Source: Chloroflexi bacterium 54-19
GTDB lineage: Bacteria > Chloroflexota > Chloroflexia > Chloroheliales > Chloroheliaceae
Reading direction: 5' to 3'
Length of the DNA: 64,000 nt
NCBI GenBank assembly: GCA_001898225.1
Contig: MKTJ01000077.1
Location: 442,352-506,351 of the forward strand
Both the position numbers and the translations under genes were made by a program. How positions within the stretch are numbered: the stretch's first letter is position 1; every line of letters starts with the position of its first letter. The notes below the pieces were generated by a model, which worked only from the letters and a program-made list of their open reading frames with translations, was not told the origin of the DNA and ran no database searches. This document shows positions 1-7,906 of this stretch, piece by piece.

Positions 1-770
1 CCGTTGACCACGCACCCGATATTTCCGTCCAGTTTGACATAAGCCAGCCCGGCCTTGCGGGCTTCGATTTCGGCTTGCTCTTCCTCGCCAAGGTCGCGCA
101 AGTCTTCGGCTTCGCGGTGGCGGTAGAGGGCGTTATCATCGTAGACCATCTTGGCGTCGAGAGCCTGCCACTCGCCTTTATCGTTCAGGATAAGCGGGTT
201 GATTTCCAGGATGTCGGCGTCATTTTCCACGAAAGCCCGGTAAAGCTCTTTGGCGATGGTCACGAACCCGTTGATTTTATCTTTCTCGATACCCATCCCG
301 AAGGCCAGTTCTCTCGCCTGGAAATCGCCCAGGCCCAGGAAGGGGTCGGCGGTCACGCGAATGATTTTCTCAGGGCTGGTTTTGGCGACTTCTTCGATTT
401 CCACGCCGCCTTCGCTGCTGCCCATCAAGGTGATACCTTTTGCGCCCCGGTCAATAATGACGCCCAGGTAGAATTCCTTGGCAATATCGGCGGCCTGGGT
501 AACGAGGACGCGCCGGACGGTGCTGCCCTTGATGTTCATTCCCAGGATAGCCTGGGCCTTTTCTTCAGCTTCATCAGGGGTCTTGGCTAGTTTGACCCCT
601 CCAGCTTTACCGCGTCCCCCCGCATGGACCTGGGCCTTGACCACTACCATTCCGCCAATATTCTTGGCAAGTTCACGGGCTTCTTCAGGGCTGCTGGCAA
701 CTTCGCCTTTCTGGACCGGGATGTTATACCGGCTCAGAATCTGCTTGGCCTGATACTCGTGTATCTTCAT
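1..770 (-). CDS. sucC: Succinate--CoA ligase (ADP-forming) subunit beta, partial
   Basis: Beta subunit of succinyl-CoA synthetase, the TCA-cycle enzyme that interconverts succinyl-CoA and succinate with ATP formation in the cytoplasm. The reverse strand gives about 256 residues beginning MKIHEYQAKQIL, followed by the family ATP-grasp segment VKAQVHAGGRGKAGGVKLA and the downstream stretch FLGVIIDRGAKGITLMGSSEGG-like block, all diagnostic of SucC. The family is normally about 385-390 residues, so the last third lies beyond the left edge. The ATG at 768-770 is preceded by AGGAGAGG at good spacing. The partner sucD would be expected next on the same strand outside the window. Confidence 0.96.
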   Translation of the reverse strand, partial: MKIHEYQAKQILSRYNIPVQKGEVASSPEEARELAKNIGGMVVVKAQVHAGGRGKAGGVKLAKTPDEAEEKAQAILGMNIKGSTVRRVLVTQAADIAKEFYLGVIIDRGAKGITLMGSSEGGVEIEEVAKTSPEKIIRVTADPFLGLGDFQARELAFGMGIEKDKINGFVTIAKELYRAFVENDADILEINPLILNDKGEWQALDAKMVYDDNALYRHREAEDLRDLGEEEQAEIEARKAGLAYVKLDGNIGCVVN

Positions 771-813
771 GGCCTCTCCTTTTGCAATTAAAAATCCACA
801 ACAGACTAAAATT

Positions 814-842
814 ATTCTAGTTACTTAGCAGAACGGTGTCAA
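814..842 (-). promoter_or_regulatory. sigma-A-type promoter for sucC
   Basis: On the minus strand TTGACA (837-842) and TAGAAT (814-819) are separated by exactly 17 bp, about 45 bases ahead of the sucC start. A perfect -35 box with a good -10 makes this the likely housekeeping promoter. Confidence 0.7.
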
Positions 843-1087
843 ACCTATTGTTATAAAATTTACTAAGAATCTGATAGAACCTTACGATTGAACAAATAGG
901 CTGGCATTATAAATCAACCTTCAAGCTCTTTCCCTCTCAAACGACTTTTTAAAACTGCCTTTCGCAACCGGAACGTTTAGACCCCGGCCCGCATATTATT
1001 GGTGTAACAACTTCAAAATGGCGTGGCCGGGAGTCGCGTCCCAAACAATGAAAATAAATCGGCAACAAAAACTTTTGGAAACAATTT
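843..1087. other. Intergenic region between divergent sucC and sigma factor
   Basis: AT-rich in the first half, then GC-richer. A GGAAC near 970 could be the -35 of an ECF-type autoregulated promoter for the downstream sigma gene, but no convincing matching -10 was seen. No small gene is supported here; the reading frame opening at ATG 1048 runs only about 19 codons and is out of frame with the sigma gene. Confidence 0.4.
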
Positions 1088-1639
1088 TTGGAAGAAGAAC
1101 TGATTAAACGGGCCAGGGCCGGGGATAGCCAGGCTTTCCGGTTGCTGGTCGAAGAATACGCCGAATTGACGGGACGGCTGGCCGAAACCTTCCTGGGCTC
1201 CGGCCAGGGTGCTGCCGAAGACGCCTTGCAGGAAGCCTGGCTCGATGCCTGGCGTTCTTTAGGACGCTTCCAGCTGGATAAACCCTTCCGGCCCTGGATT
1301 TGTAAGCTGGTCGTCAATCGCTGCCGGATGGCTTTGCGGCAAGGTCGCTTCAGACTGGTGCCGCTCGACAGCCTTGATTTGTATGCTCTTCCGGCGGTTG
1401 AGGATGCTACCGGCCCGGTCTTGCAGGCCGAAACCAGGGCCGAACTGCGCGAAGCCCTGGCCGGACTGCCGCCCGAAACCCGCCAAATCCTGGAGCTGCG
1501 CTATTTCGTGGGGTTGGAAGTCAACGAAATCGCGGCAATTGTCGGGTTACCAGCCGGGACGGTCAAGTCAAAATTGCATCGCAGCCTTGAGAAATTGCGA
1601 AAAATATTGTCTGAAAAAAAGCTAATGGTGAGAGAGTAA
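1088..1639 (+). CDS. RNA polymerase sigma factor, ECF (sigma-70) family
   Basis: A 183-residue alternative sigma factor. Region 2 is visible around residues 35-75 (ALQEAWLDAWRSLGRF and PWICKLVVNRCR, the core-binding and -10 recognition helices) and region 4 around 120-170 (LPPETRQILELRYFVGLEVNEIAAIVGLPAGTVKSKLHRS, the -35 helix-turn-helix). Length and architecture are normal for ECF factors. The start is a TTG at 1088 after TGGAAA; no in-frame ATG gives a better N-terminus. The next gene follows 3 bases later and encodes a membrane protein, the usual layout of an ECF sigma and its anti-sigma partner. The signal it answers to cannot be read from sequence. Confidence 0.93.
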   Translation: MEEELIKRARAGDSQAFRLLVEEYAELTGRLAETFLGSGQGAAEDALQEAWLDAWRSLGRFQLDKPFRPWICKLVVNRCRMALRQGRFRLVPLDSLDLYALPAVEDATGPVLQAETRAELREALAGLPPETRQILELRYFVGLEVNEIAAIVGLPAGTVKSKLHRSLEKLRKILSEKKLMVRE

Positions 1640-1642
1640 TTT

Positions 1643-2848
1643 ATGCCCCAGGATTTTGAAAACCAGGGTAAAAGCCCGGTTGAGATTGAGCCGCTATTAA
1701 CCGCCTTTTACAACGAGAACAGCCCTGATACTGACCGGGCTGACCGCCTATGGCGGCGGCTCGAACCACAGTTAAAGTCTGCCCCGGTGGGTGGCTGGTT
1801 TAGCAATTTTAGACAGAAAAGGAATTCTAAAGTGAAAAATGAAACGCCTTTATTGGAACGTGACGATACCGGCTATGAGGTTGCGAAAGTCCGCCGGAGG
1901 CACCGGGTCGGGTCGCTGGTGGGCAGCCTGGCGACCCTGGTGCTGGTCCTCGGCCTGGTGGCGGTCTTTGCCCTGAACGCCGGGAAAGGCCCTTCCATCA
2001 CGCCGGGATCGGGTGGGCAACCGGTTGCTACCAACACGGTCCAGACTGATTTGCCACAGACCCCAACACCGGTCCCTTACGATAGCCGGACGCCTTTCCC
2101 GGCTACGGCTGACCCACGAGCCACCCCTACCCCGGTGCCTTATACGACCCCGGACGGCAGTCCCAGGCCCACGCCTACGGTTGGTCCCGAACCGACTTTC
2201 GACCCCAATGCTACCGCCACCCCGCTACCTTTTAGCGGCACCGTGACCGTTCCGGCGTCCGGCAATCCTTTGCCCACGCCCAGCCCGGCTCCTTTTCAAG
2301 CAACGGTTACGGCCTCGCCGGGAACTGACCCAACGCCCTTTTTGGTTCCCGGTTCGGACTTGGTGCTGACCGGCTTCGCGAGTGTCTCGGTAAATTACGA
2401 TTACTCCACTCTCTCAGCCGGGATTAGAGCGACCAAACCGACCGTGAGTTTTTACGCTTCCAAGGATACACCGATTTCCATTATGGCAGACCTAGAAGCA
2501 GCCCTCAAAAAGGCCAAGTATATGCCTACGGACCCCTTTGTAACTGATTTAAGTTACGGTAAGGCTATTCCGCAGGGTGGGGTTTTCATTAATGCCCACA
2601 AGGAAGGCCAGCCCGATTTATACATCAACCTGGTCAGCATTGCCAGCGCGGGGGAAGTAACCAGCCTGAGCAAGACCGCCTATTTCAGCGGAGCGCCCGA
2701 CTTTGAAAGTAATGTCAATGCCATTCGGGTCAAAGGTTATTCTTATCTGGTGCTGATTATAGGTGGCGAGAATTTGTTGGACACCATCTATGGCGGGAGC
2801 GACCCCGGCGCGGGTACACCGCCCGGCACACCTACCCCGGTTAAATAG
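1643..2848 (+). CDS. Membrane-anchored putative anti-sigma factor
   Basis: A 401-residue protein translated from ATG 1643, immediately after the ECF sigma gene and surely co-transcribed. Residues 1-88 are charged and presumably cytoplasmic, where a sigma factor could be bound. One transmembrane helix spans about 90-112. Residues 120-230 are a Pro/Thr-rich stalk with repeated TPTPVPY and PTPSPAPF-like blocks, and about 230-390 form a folded extracytoplasmic domain of unknown type. No zinc-binding anti-sigma motif (HxxxCxxC) is present, so the anti-sigma role is inferred from position and topology alone. It might sense an envelope signal through the outer domain. Confidence 0.65.
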   Translation: MPQDFENQGKSPVEIEPLLTAFYNENSPDTDRADRLWRRLEPQLKSAPVGGWFSNFRQKRNSKVKNETPLLERDDTGYEVAKVRRRHRVGSLVGSLATLVLVLGLVAVFALNAGKGPSITPGSGGQPVATNTVQTDLPQTPTPVPYDSRTPFPATADPRATPTPVPYTTPDGSPRPTPTVGPEPTFDPNATATPLPFSGTVTVPASGNPLPTPSPAPFQATVTASPGTDPTPFLVPGSDLVLTGFASVSVNYDYSTLSAGIRATKPTVSFYASKDTPISIMADLEAALKKAKYMPTDPFVTDLSYGKAIPQGGVFINAHKEGQPDLYINLVSIASAGEVTSLSKTAYFSGAPDFESNVNAIRVKGYSYLVLIIGGENLLDTIYGGSDPGAGTPPGTPTPVK

Positions 2849-2875
2849 CCCTTTATTTTCAAGACTTCTTAAAGA

Positions 2876-2916
2876 AAAACCACCCTGCCAAATTAGTCAA
2901 GGTGGTTTTCTTTTTT
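2876..2916 (+). terminator. Rho-independent terminator after the sigma operon
   Basis: AAAACCACC (2876-2884) pairs perfectly with GGTGGTTTT (2901-2909), followed by a T-rich tail to 2916. It sits between convergent genes and may serve both strands. Confidence 0.85.
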
Positions 2917-2920
2917 GGAT

Positions 2921-4309
2921 TTACAAATCAACTGGTGGGAAAGGAAGTTGACTTTCGATATAATGGGCCACGGCTAAAGCCACGTCCTCGCGCCAGGGTT
3001 GGGCCACCACCTGGACGCCGATGGGCAACCCTTCAGGCGAGGTGCCCGCCCGCACCACCACCGCCGGGTACCCGGTCAGGTTATAGGTCATGCTGTAACT
3101 AAAGGCCGCGATGTTACGGGTGGTTTCGCCGTGGCGCATGGCCGGGGTCGCCACCACCGGACAAATGATAACATCATAATTTTGCATGAAACCGAGCATG
3201 GCAGAGCGGAACCTGTCCCACCGCCCCAGCAGGCCGAGCATTTCGCCCAGCGTCAGCGGCGGTTCACCCTTGCGCATTTCGATAAAACGGGTCAGGAGGG
3301 GCGAGACTTTCGTAATGCCCATCTGTTGCAACCTGGCCGGGAAAACATCGCCGCCTTCCGGGACAAGCAGTTTGAGGACAATTTCAACCGTTTCTGTCTG
3401 GGCCGGGGGTGTCTTTTCCTCAACCAAGCCTCCTGCTTCCCCTAACAGGTGGGCGACTTTGCGGACGGCCTCGACGGTTTCGGGGGTAGGGGCCCCCACG
3501 CCATTATCGACATAAAAATTAACCCGCAGCCCTTTGAGGTTAACCGCCTGGGGGTCGCCGAGTGGCATCGGTACCACCGATTGGTCGCGCCAGTCCGGCC
3601 CGCTTATAAGGGGCAGGGCCAGGGCTAAATCCTCGACCTTCCGGGCGATAAGGCCGACCTGAGACATGCGGTCGGTATGCCCACCGTAAGGGGGAAATTG
3701 CCCGGTCCGGGCCACCCGCCCGCTGGTCGGCTTGATGCTGGCAACGCCGCAAAAGTGAGCCGGGACGCGGATACTCCCTCCCGTATCGCTACCGAGGCCC
3801 AGCGCCGAAAATCCCGCCGCCTGGGCCGCTCCTTCCCCGCCGCTACTGCCGCCGCAGGTCCGCTCGAAATCGTAAGGGTTGTTGGTCCGGCCATAGACCA
3901 GGTTGTCGGTTTCGACCCCCATCAAGAGTTCGGGCAGGTTGGTCTTACCCAGCACAATCGCCCCGGCGGCGCGTAACCGGGCGACCGAGGTTGCGTCCTG
4001 GTCCGGGACGAAATTGGCCCTGGTGAGGGTGCCGGAGGTCGAGATAACCCCGGCAGTTTCGAGCGAATCTTTGACGGTTATGGGCAGGCCGTGCAGGGGG
4101 CCTTTCAGGTCTCCTTTAGCCAGGGCCGCGTCGGATTCTCGCGCTTCGGCCAGGGCTTGCTCGGCCCGTAACTGCACAACGGCGTTTATTTTCGGGTTGG
4201 CCGTTTCAATCCTCGCCAGGAAAGCCTTTACCAGTTCTTCGGAGGAAATTTCGCGCTCACGAACCATCCGGGCCAGCGCGGTGGCCGAGGCAAAAATTAG
4301 CTCACTCAT
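2921..4309 (-). CDS. Amidase signature family hydrolase
   Basis: A 462-residue serine amidase hydrolysing a carboxamide to acid and ammonia; the substrate is not predictable. The amidase-signature triad is complete: Lys80 in LPITVKDSLE, the cis-Ser in GGSSGG (153-158), and the nucleophile Ser179 in SDTGGSIR. Length and the block GVETDNLVYGRTNNPYD fit typical amidases of the AtzF/6-aminohexanoate-hydrolase/GatA superfamily. It is not GatA of the tRNA amidotransferase, since gatC and gatB are not adjacent. The protein lacks a signal peptide and should be cytoplasmic. Its own promoter lies just upstream, so it appears monocistronic. Confidence 0.9.
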   Translation of the reverse strand: MSELIFASATALARMVREREISSEELVKAFLARIETANPKINAVVQLRAEQALAEARESDAALAKGDLKGPLHGLPITVKDSLETAGVISTSGTLTRANFVPDQDATSVARLRAAGAIVLGKTNLPELLMGVETDNLVYGRTNNPYDFERTCGGSSGGEGAAQAAGFSALGLGSDTGGSIRVPAHFCGVASIKPTSGRVARTGQFPPYGGHTDRMSQVGLIARKVEDLALALPLISGPDWRDQSVVPMPLGDPQAVNLKGLRVNFYVDNGVGAPTPETVEAVRKVAHLLGEAGGLVEEKTPPAQTETVEIVLKLLVPEGGDVFPARLQQMGITKVSPLLTRFIEMRKGEPPLTLGEMLGLLGRWDRFRSAMLGFMQNYDVIICPVVATPAMRHGETTRNIAAFSYSMTYNLTGYPAVVVRAGTSPEGLPIGVQVVAQPWREDVALAVAHYIESQLPFPPVDL

Positions 4310-4350
4310 TATTTAACCCACTCTGAATTATTTGGAAAGTCAGCGCTTTT

Positions 4351-4379
4351 ATTTAACGTTCGGGGAGAAATATTGTCAA
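4351..4379 (-). promoter_or_regulatory. Promoter for the amidase gene
   Basis: On the minus strand TTGACA (4374-4379) and TTAAAT (4351-4356) are 17 bp apart, roughly 40 bases from the amidase start. The -35 box abuts the stop codon of the upstream EamA gene. Confidence 0.6.
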
Positions 4380-4380
4380 A

Positions 4381-5337
4381 TTATTCGAGCGGGACTTCCT
4401 CCGAAGGTTGATTCCGGCGGCGCTGGAAAGTTATGATAAGGACCACCCCGGCCACGATTACCAGGGAACCTATTAAATCCTGGAAAGTCAGGACTTCCCC
4501 GGCGAAACCTGCCCCAAGTAAGAGGGCGACCACCGGGTTGACATAAGCATAGGTCGCGACCTGGGTGGGCGACACGACCCGCAGCAACCAGACATAGGCG
4601 CTAAAAGTAATCACCGAGCCGATAAGAATAAGGTAGAGGAGCGACCAGATAACCTCGCCCTGGACCGGTTTACCGATTATCTCGCCCCATTGGCCGGTAA
4701 ATAGGCTGATTACCATCAACATGCCACCCGAAGTGAGCAGTTGCATGGCCGACATAGCCGTCGAGGAAGCATCGGTTGCCCGGTAACGGCTGTAGAGGGT
4801 TCCAAAAGCCCAGCCTAAAGCCGCCACTGCCAGGAAAAGGGTCGCCAGGGTGTTGACCGATGCGCCGCTACTCACCAGGCCCGGCCCCACCAGTAGGACC
4901 AGCCCCGCAAAACCTATCATAATCCCGGTAATAACCATTTTACCGGGGAACTGCCCACCCGGCCTGAGCCAGTCCAGCACCACCACCCAGAGGGGAATCA
5001 GGGCTAAAACCACCGCCGCAATCCCGGAAGGTACCACTTTTTCGGCCCAGGCCAGGTAACCCTGGCAGACCACGAAAAAGCAGAATCCGCCCACGGCAGC
5101 GTTGCGCCAGTGTCGCCAGGCCAGCCTTTCGCCGGTTTTGAAGCGGACCCAGGCGTAAAGAAGCAACCCGGCCCCAAAGCAGCGAAATCCGACCAGCAAG
5201 AATGGTGGAAAGGTCTCGACCGCCACCCGGATAGCCAGGAAGGTCGAACCCCACACAAAATAGATTGCTAGAAATGCCAGAACTACTTTTATATCGAAAA
5301 CTTTTTTTGTGCCGACAGCCTGTGTAACCTGCCCCAT
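4381..5337 (-). CDS. EamA (DMT superfamily) transporter
   Basis: A 318-residue inner-membrane protein with about ten hydrophobic helices in two EamA repeats. The first repeat carries the family block AIYFVWGSTFLAIRVAVETFPPFLLVGFR, the second ends with SPTQVATYAYVNPVVALLLGAGFAGE, both hallmarks of the drug/metabolite exporter family (YdcZ/RhtA/YedA-like). Members export amino acids, metabolites or purines; substrate cannot be told. Starts with ATG 5335-5337. It precedes the amidase on the same strand with a 71-base gap, but the amidase has its own promoter, so a functional link is uncertain. Confidence 0.9.
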   Translation of the reverse strand: MGQVTQAVGTKKVFDIKVVLAFLAIYFVWGSTFLAIRVAVETFPPFLLVGFRCFGAGLLLYAWVRFKTGERLAWRHWRNAAVGGFCFFVVCQGYLAWAEKVVPSGIAAVVLALIPLWVVVLDWLRPGGQFPGKMVITGIMIGFAGLVLLVGPGLVSSGASVNTLATLFLAVAALGWAFGTLYSRYRATDASSTAMSAMQLLTSGGMLMVISLFTGQWGEIIGKPVQGEVIWSLLYLILIGSVITFSAYVWLLRVVSPTQVATYAYVNPVVALLLGAGFAGEVLTFQDLIGSLVIVAGVVLIITFQRRRNQPSEEVPLE

Positions 5338-5443
5338 TGAATTCCTTAAATTATCGGATATTTTATTGTTGTTAATTTTCTGTGAAATAACTCTAACATA
5401 GGACCAACCGGCGTGGCATTGATATTAAAGATTAGAGGTATAG

Positions 5444-5482
5444 AAAAAGGCCGCTTGCCCTTTTGAAATTTGCGGCCTTTTT
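5444..5482. terminator. Bidirectional rho-independent terminator
   Basis: AAAAAGGCCGC (5444-5454) pairs perfectly with GCGGCCTTTTT (5472-5482). It lies just downstream of the SDR gene, whose transcript runs on the minus strand and would end in the T run. Confidence 0.85.
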
Positions 5483-5494
5483 AAATCGCTTGAA

Positions 5495-6280
5495 TTAGTC
5501 GTTCAAGAGTGCCTGGACTGCCGGGTCAGAGATGTTAATGACCTTACCGGCGAACTGCTGACCGGCCTCACCAGCCAGGGCCGCGATAATTTTGCCGACA
5601 GGTTCGGCGGTCGAAAGGCTCCCGCTCGAATGATACCCTTTGAATCGCTCGGACATTTCGGCCCCGACTTTTTCGACGGGTTGGGTGCGTATTTCGGTCT
5701 GCATGGCCGTATCCACGATGCCGGGATAAAGGCTTATCACCGAAATATTTGGGCTTTCCAGTTCGACCCCGAACTGGCGGCTCATCATATCGAGGGCCGC
5801 TTTTGAGGTCGAGTAAGCCCCACCACGACCCATCGGGAAGGTGGCGGCCCCAGAAGAAATGTTGACGACCCGGCCCCAGTCGTTTTTGAGCATATTGGGC
5901 AAGGTCGCCCTGGTAAGCCGGAAGGGAGCAATCAGGTTTATGTTGATAGCCTGGGTCCAGGCTTCCGGGTCAACCTCCCAGCCTCCACCGTAAGGACCGG
6001 CGATAGCGGCGTTGTTTATCACAATGTCTACCGGGCCGAGTTCCTTCTCGATTTGCTCTACCAGTCCTTCGATTCCGGCTACATCTGCCAGGTCAAACGG
6101 GTAACTTAGTGCCGTCCCGCCACTTTCCTTAATCTGGGCGGCTACTTTGTCCAGTTCGGACTGGCTCCGCGCTACCAACGCCACTTTTAAACCCTGGCGG
6201 GCCAATTCGAGCGCGACCGCCTCGCCAATCCCGCGTCCGGCCCCGGTTACCAGGGCCACTTTTGGGCTATATTGCGCCAT
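5495..6280 (-). CDS. SDR family oxidoreductase
   Basis: A 261-residue classical short-chain dehydrogenase/reductase. The cofactor loop TGAGRGIG is at 12-19, NNAA at 89-92, the catalytic Ser in NISSGA near 142-143, and YSTSK with Tyr156 and Lys160. An Arg-Ser pair at 38-39 after the second strand suggests preference for NADP(H). Length is normal. The substrate is unknown; closest general relatives reduce 3-ketoacyl or sugar-like ketones. AAGGAG lies upstream of the ATG. It stands alone between its terminator and the divergent nadS promoter region. Confidence 0.92.
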   Translation of the reverse strand: MAQYSPKVALVTGAGRGIGEAVALELARQGLKVALVARSQSELDKVAAQIKESGGTALSYPFDLADVAGIEGLVEQIEKELGPVDIVINNAAIAGPYGGGWEVDPEAWTQAININLIAPFRLTRATLPNMLKNDWGRVVNISSGAATFPMGRGGAYSTSKAALDMMSRQFGVELESPNISVISLYPGIVDTAMQTEIRTQPVEKVGAEMSERFKGYHSSGSLSTAEPVGKIIAALAGEAGQQFAGKVINISDPAVQALLND

Positions 6281-6460
6281 TTTTAAAATTCTCCTTATAA
6301 ATCTTAAATGAACCTACCGGTTTGAGCAGTTTTAACGTAACTGGGCCTACGGTATTATCAAGAAAGATTTCTGTCAACTTTCACAGTATTTCCATAACTT
6401 GTTATTGTAAAATTCACAAAAACTCATTCGATTCTCTAATGTAGATTTATCAAAAACCCA

Positions 6461-6489
6461 TTTACAAAATGCCCAAAGTAGTGTATAAA
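6461..6489 (+). promoter_or_regulatory. Promoter for the cysteine desulfurase-nadA genes
   Basis: TTTACA (6461-6466) and TATAAA (6484-6489) are separated by 17 bp. A smaller inverted repeat, TAGTG at 6479-6483 and CACTA at 6493-6497, straddles the -10 box. Confidence 0.6.
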
Positions 6490-6501
6490 TATCACTAACA
6501 A

Positions 6502-6528
6502 GAGTTATTGTATAAAACACAATAACTC
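6502..6528 (+). promoter_or_regulatory. Candidate operator palindrome ahead of nadS-nadA
   Basis: GAGTTATTGT (6502-6511) and ACAATAACTC (6519-6528) are a perfect 10-bp inverted repeat with a 7-bp centre, starting 12 bp downstream of the -10 box. The position fits a repressor blocking transcription of NAD biosynthesis genes. I do not recognise the motif as a known NadR, NiaR, NadQ or NrtR site. Confidence 0.55.
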
Positions 6529-6609
6529 AACACTAACAGTGAAGGTTGCGCGGAACCTTTCAAACGGGAAAATGGTTCCCGGTTGGGGGTTGAAGGAGGG
6601 CACAAAGAA

Positions 6610-7800
6610 GTGGAACTGGAAAACCAATATATTTATCTCGACCATGCCGCTACCACGCCACTTGACCCGGCTGTCCTGGCTGCTATGACGCCTTATTTTA
6701 GCGCCGCCTTCTTCAATCCTTCCAGTAGCTACGGTCCGGCCAAGACCAACAAAAAAGCCCTTGAAACGGCCAGGGCCACCTGCGCTGCTATCCTGGGGGT
6801 CCAGCCCGGCGAAATTATCTTCACCAGCGGCGGCAGCGAAAGCGACAACCTGGCCCTAAAGGGAGTGCTGGAAGGCTTCGCAAATTTTGGGAAACCGCGC
6901 CGCCACATCATCACGACCCCGGTAGAACATCACGCCATCCTGAACCCGGTCGCGCACCTGGCCGAGCAGGGTTACGAGGTGACTTACTTACCGGTAGATG
7001 GCGCAGGGCGGGTTAACCCGCAGGATTTGGAAGCGGCTATCCGGCCCGACACGGCCCTGGTCAGCATTATTGCGGCCAACAACGAAATCGGGACCATCCA
7101 GCCGTTAGCCGAACTGGGGGAAATCACCCGCCGCCACAAGGTGCCCTTTCACACCGATGGGGTCCAGGCTGCCGGGATGCTGGAATTGAACCTGGCCGAG
7201 TTGAAAGTAGACCTCTTTAGCCTATCGGCCCACAAGTTTTATGGGCCGCGCGGGGTGGGTCTGCTTTACGTCCGGCGTGGCATCCCATTTGCATCGCAAA
7301 TCCTGGGTGGCGAACAGGAGCGGAACCGGCGGGCCGGGACCGAAAACCTGCCGGGGATTATTGGCCTGGCGATAGCCCTAAGGCTGGCATACCAGGACCA
7401 CGCCGCGACCACTGCCCGCCTGACCGGGTTACGGGACCGCCTCATAAGGGGCGTTCTCGAACAGGTGCCGGGAGCAGTTCTGACCGGGGCTACCGGGGCG
7501 GAACGCCTGCCAAACCACGCCAGCTTTTGTTTCGAGGGTGTCTTTGGGGAAACAATTTTACTGGAACTCGAACAGGCCGGAATTTTGTGCAGTAGCGGTT
7601 CGGCCTGTGCCGCCGGGTCAAACGAACCGAGCCACGTCCTGCTGGCGCTCGGCTTTGACGAAGATTTAGCCAGGACGGCGGTGCGCTTTACGCTGGGGCG
7701 CGAAACCACCCAGGCCGAAATCGACCGGGTGCTGGCCGTTTTGCCGGGAATTATTACAGATTTACAGAATTTAGATAACCGGGTTGAGGCTGTTTTGTAG
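6610..7800 (+). CDS. Cysteine desulfurase, NifS/IscS family
   Basis: A 396-residue PLP enzyme that takes sulfur from L-cysteine for Fe-S cluster assembly. Starting from the GTG at 6610, which has AGGAGGG 9 bases upstream, the protein begins with ELENQYIYLDHAATTP. The PLP-binding lysine is Lys209 in SLSAHKFYGPRGVG, and the sulfur-carrying cysteine is Cys333 in SSGSACAAG. An upstream in-frame TTG at 6583 would add nine residues but lacks a ribosome site. Its placement 106 bases ahead of nadA suggests it feeds the oxygen-labile [4Fe-4S] cluster of NadA, like the NadS proteins of other bacteria, rather than general housekeeping; no iscU or sufU is nearby. Confidence 0.93.
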   Translation: MELENQYIYLDHAATTPLDPAVLAAMTPYFSAAFFNPSSSYGPAKTNKKALETARATCAAILGVQPGEIIFTSGGSESDNLALKGVLEGFANFGKPRRHIITTPVEHHAILNPVAHLAEQGYEVTYLPVDGAGRVNPQDLEAAIRPDTALVSIIAANNEIGTIQPLAELGEITRRHKVPFHTDGVQAAGMLELNLAELKVDLFSLSAHKFYGPRGVGLLYVRRGIPFASQILGGEQERNRRAGTENLPGIIGLAIALRLAYQDHAATTARLTGLRDRLIRGVLEQVPGAVLTGATGAERLPNHASFCFEGVFGETILLELEQAGILCSSGSACAAGSNEPSHVLLALGFDEDLARTAVRFTLGRETTQAEIDRVLAVLPGIITDLQNLDNRVEAVL

Positions 7801-7906
7801 GAAGTGAGGGCCGGGGCAGGTGCCCGGTCAAGCCTAGCTTATATTAAAGAAATTATTAATAAAGCTAAAAGAAGCTATAAAAAGCGGAAATATTAAGAGG
7901 ATTATA

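Noticed and set aside
75..753. Open frames on the plus strand opposite the first gene
   Set aside because: They are antisense to sucC, whose conserved ATP-grasp protein is read without interruption on the minus strand.
1048..1107. ATG 1048 as a start for the sigma factor
   Set aside because: It is in another frame and stops after about 19 codons; the sigma protein aligns from TTG 1088.
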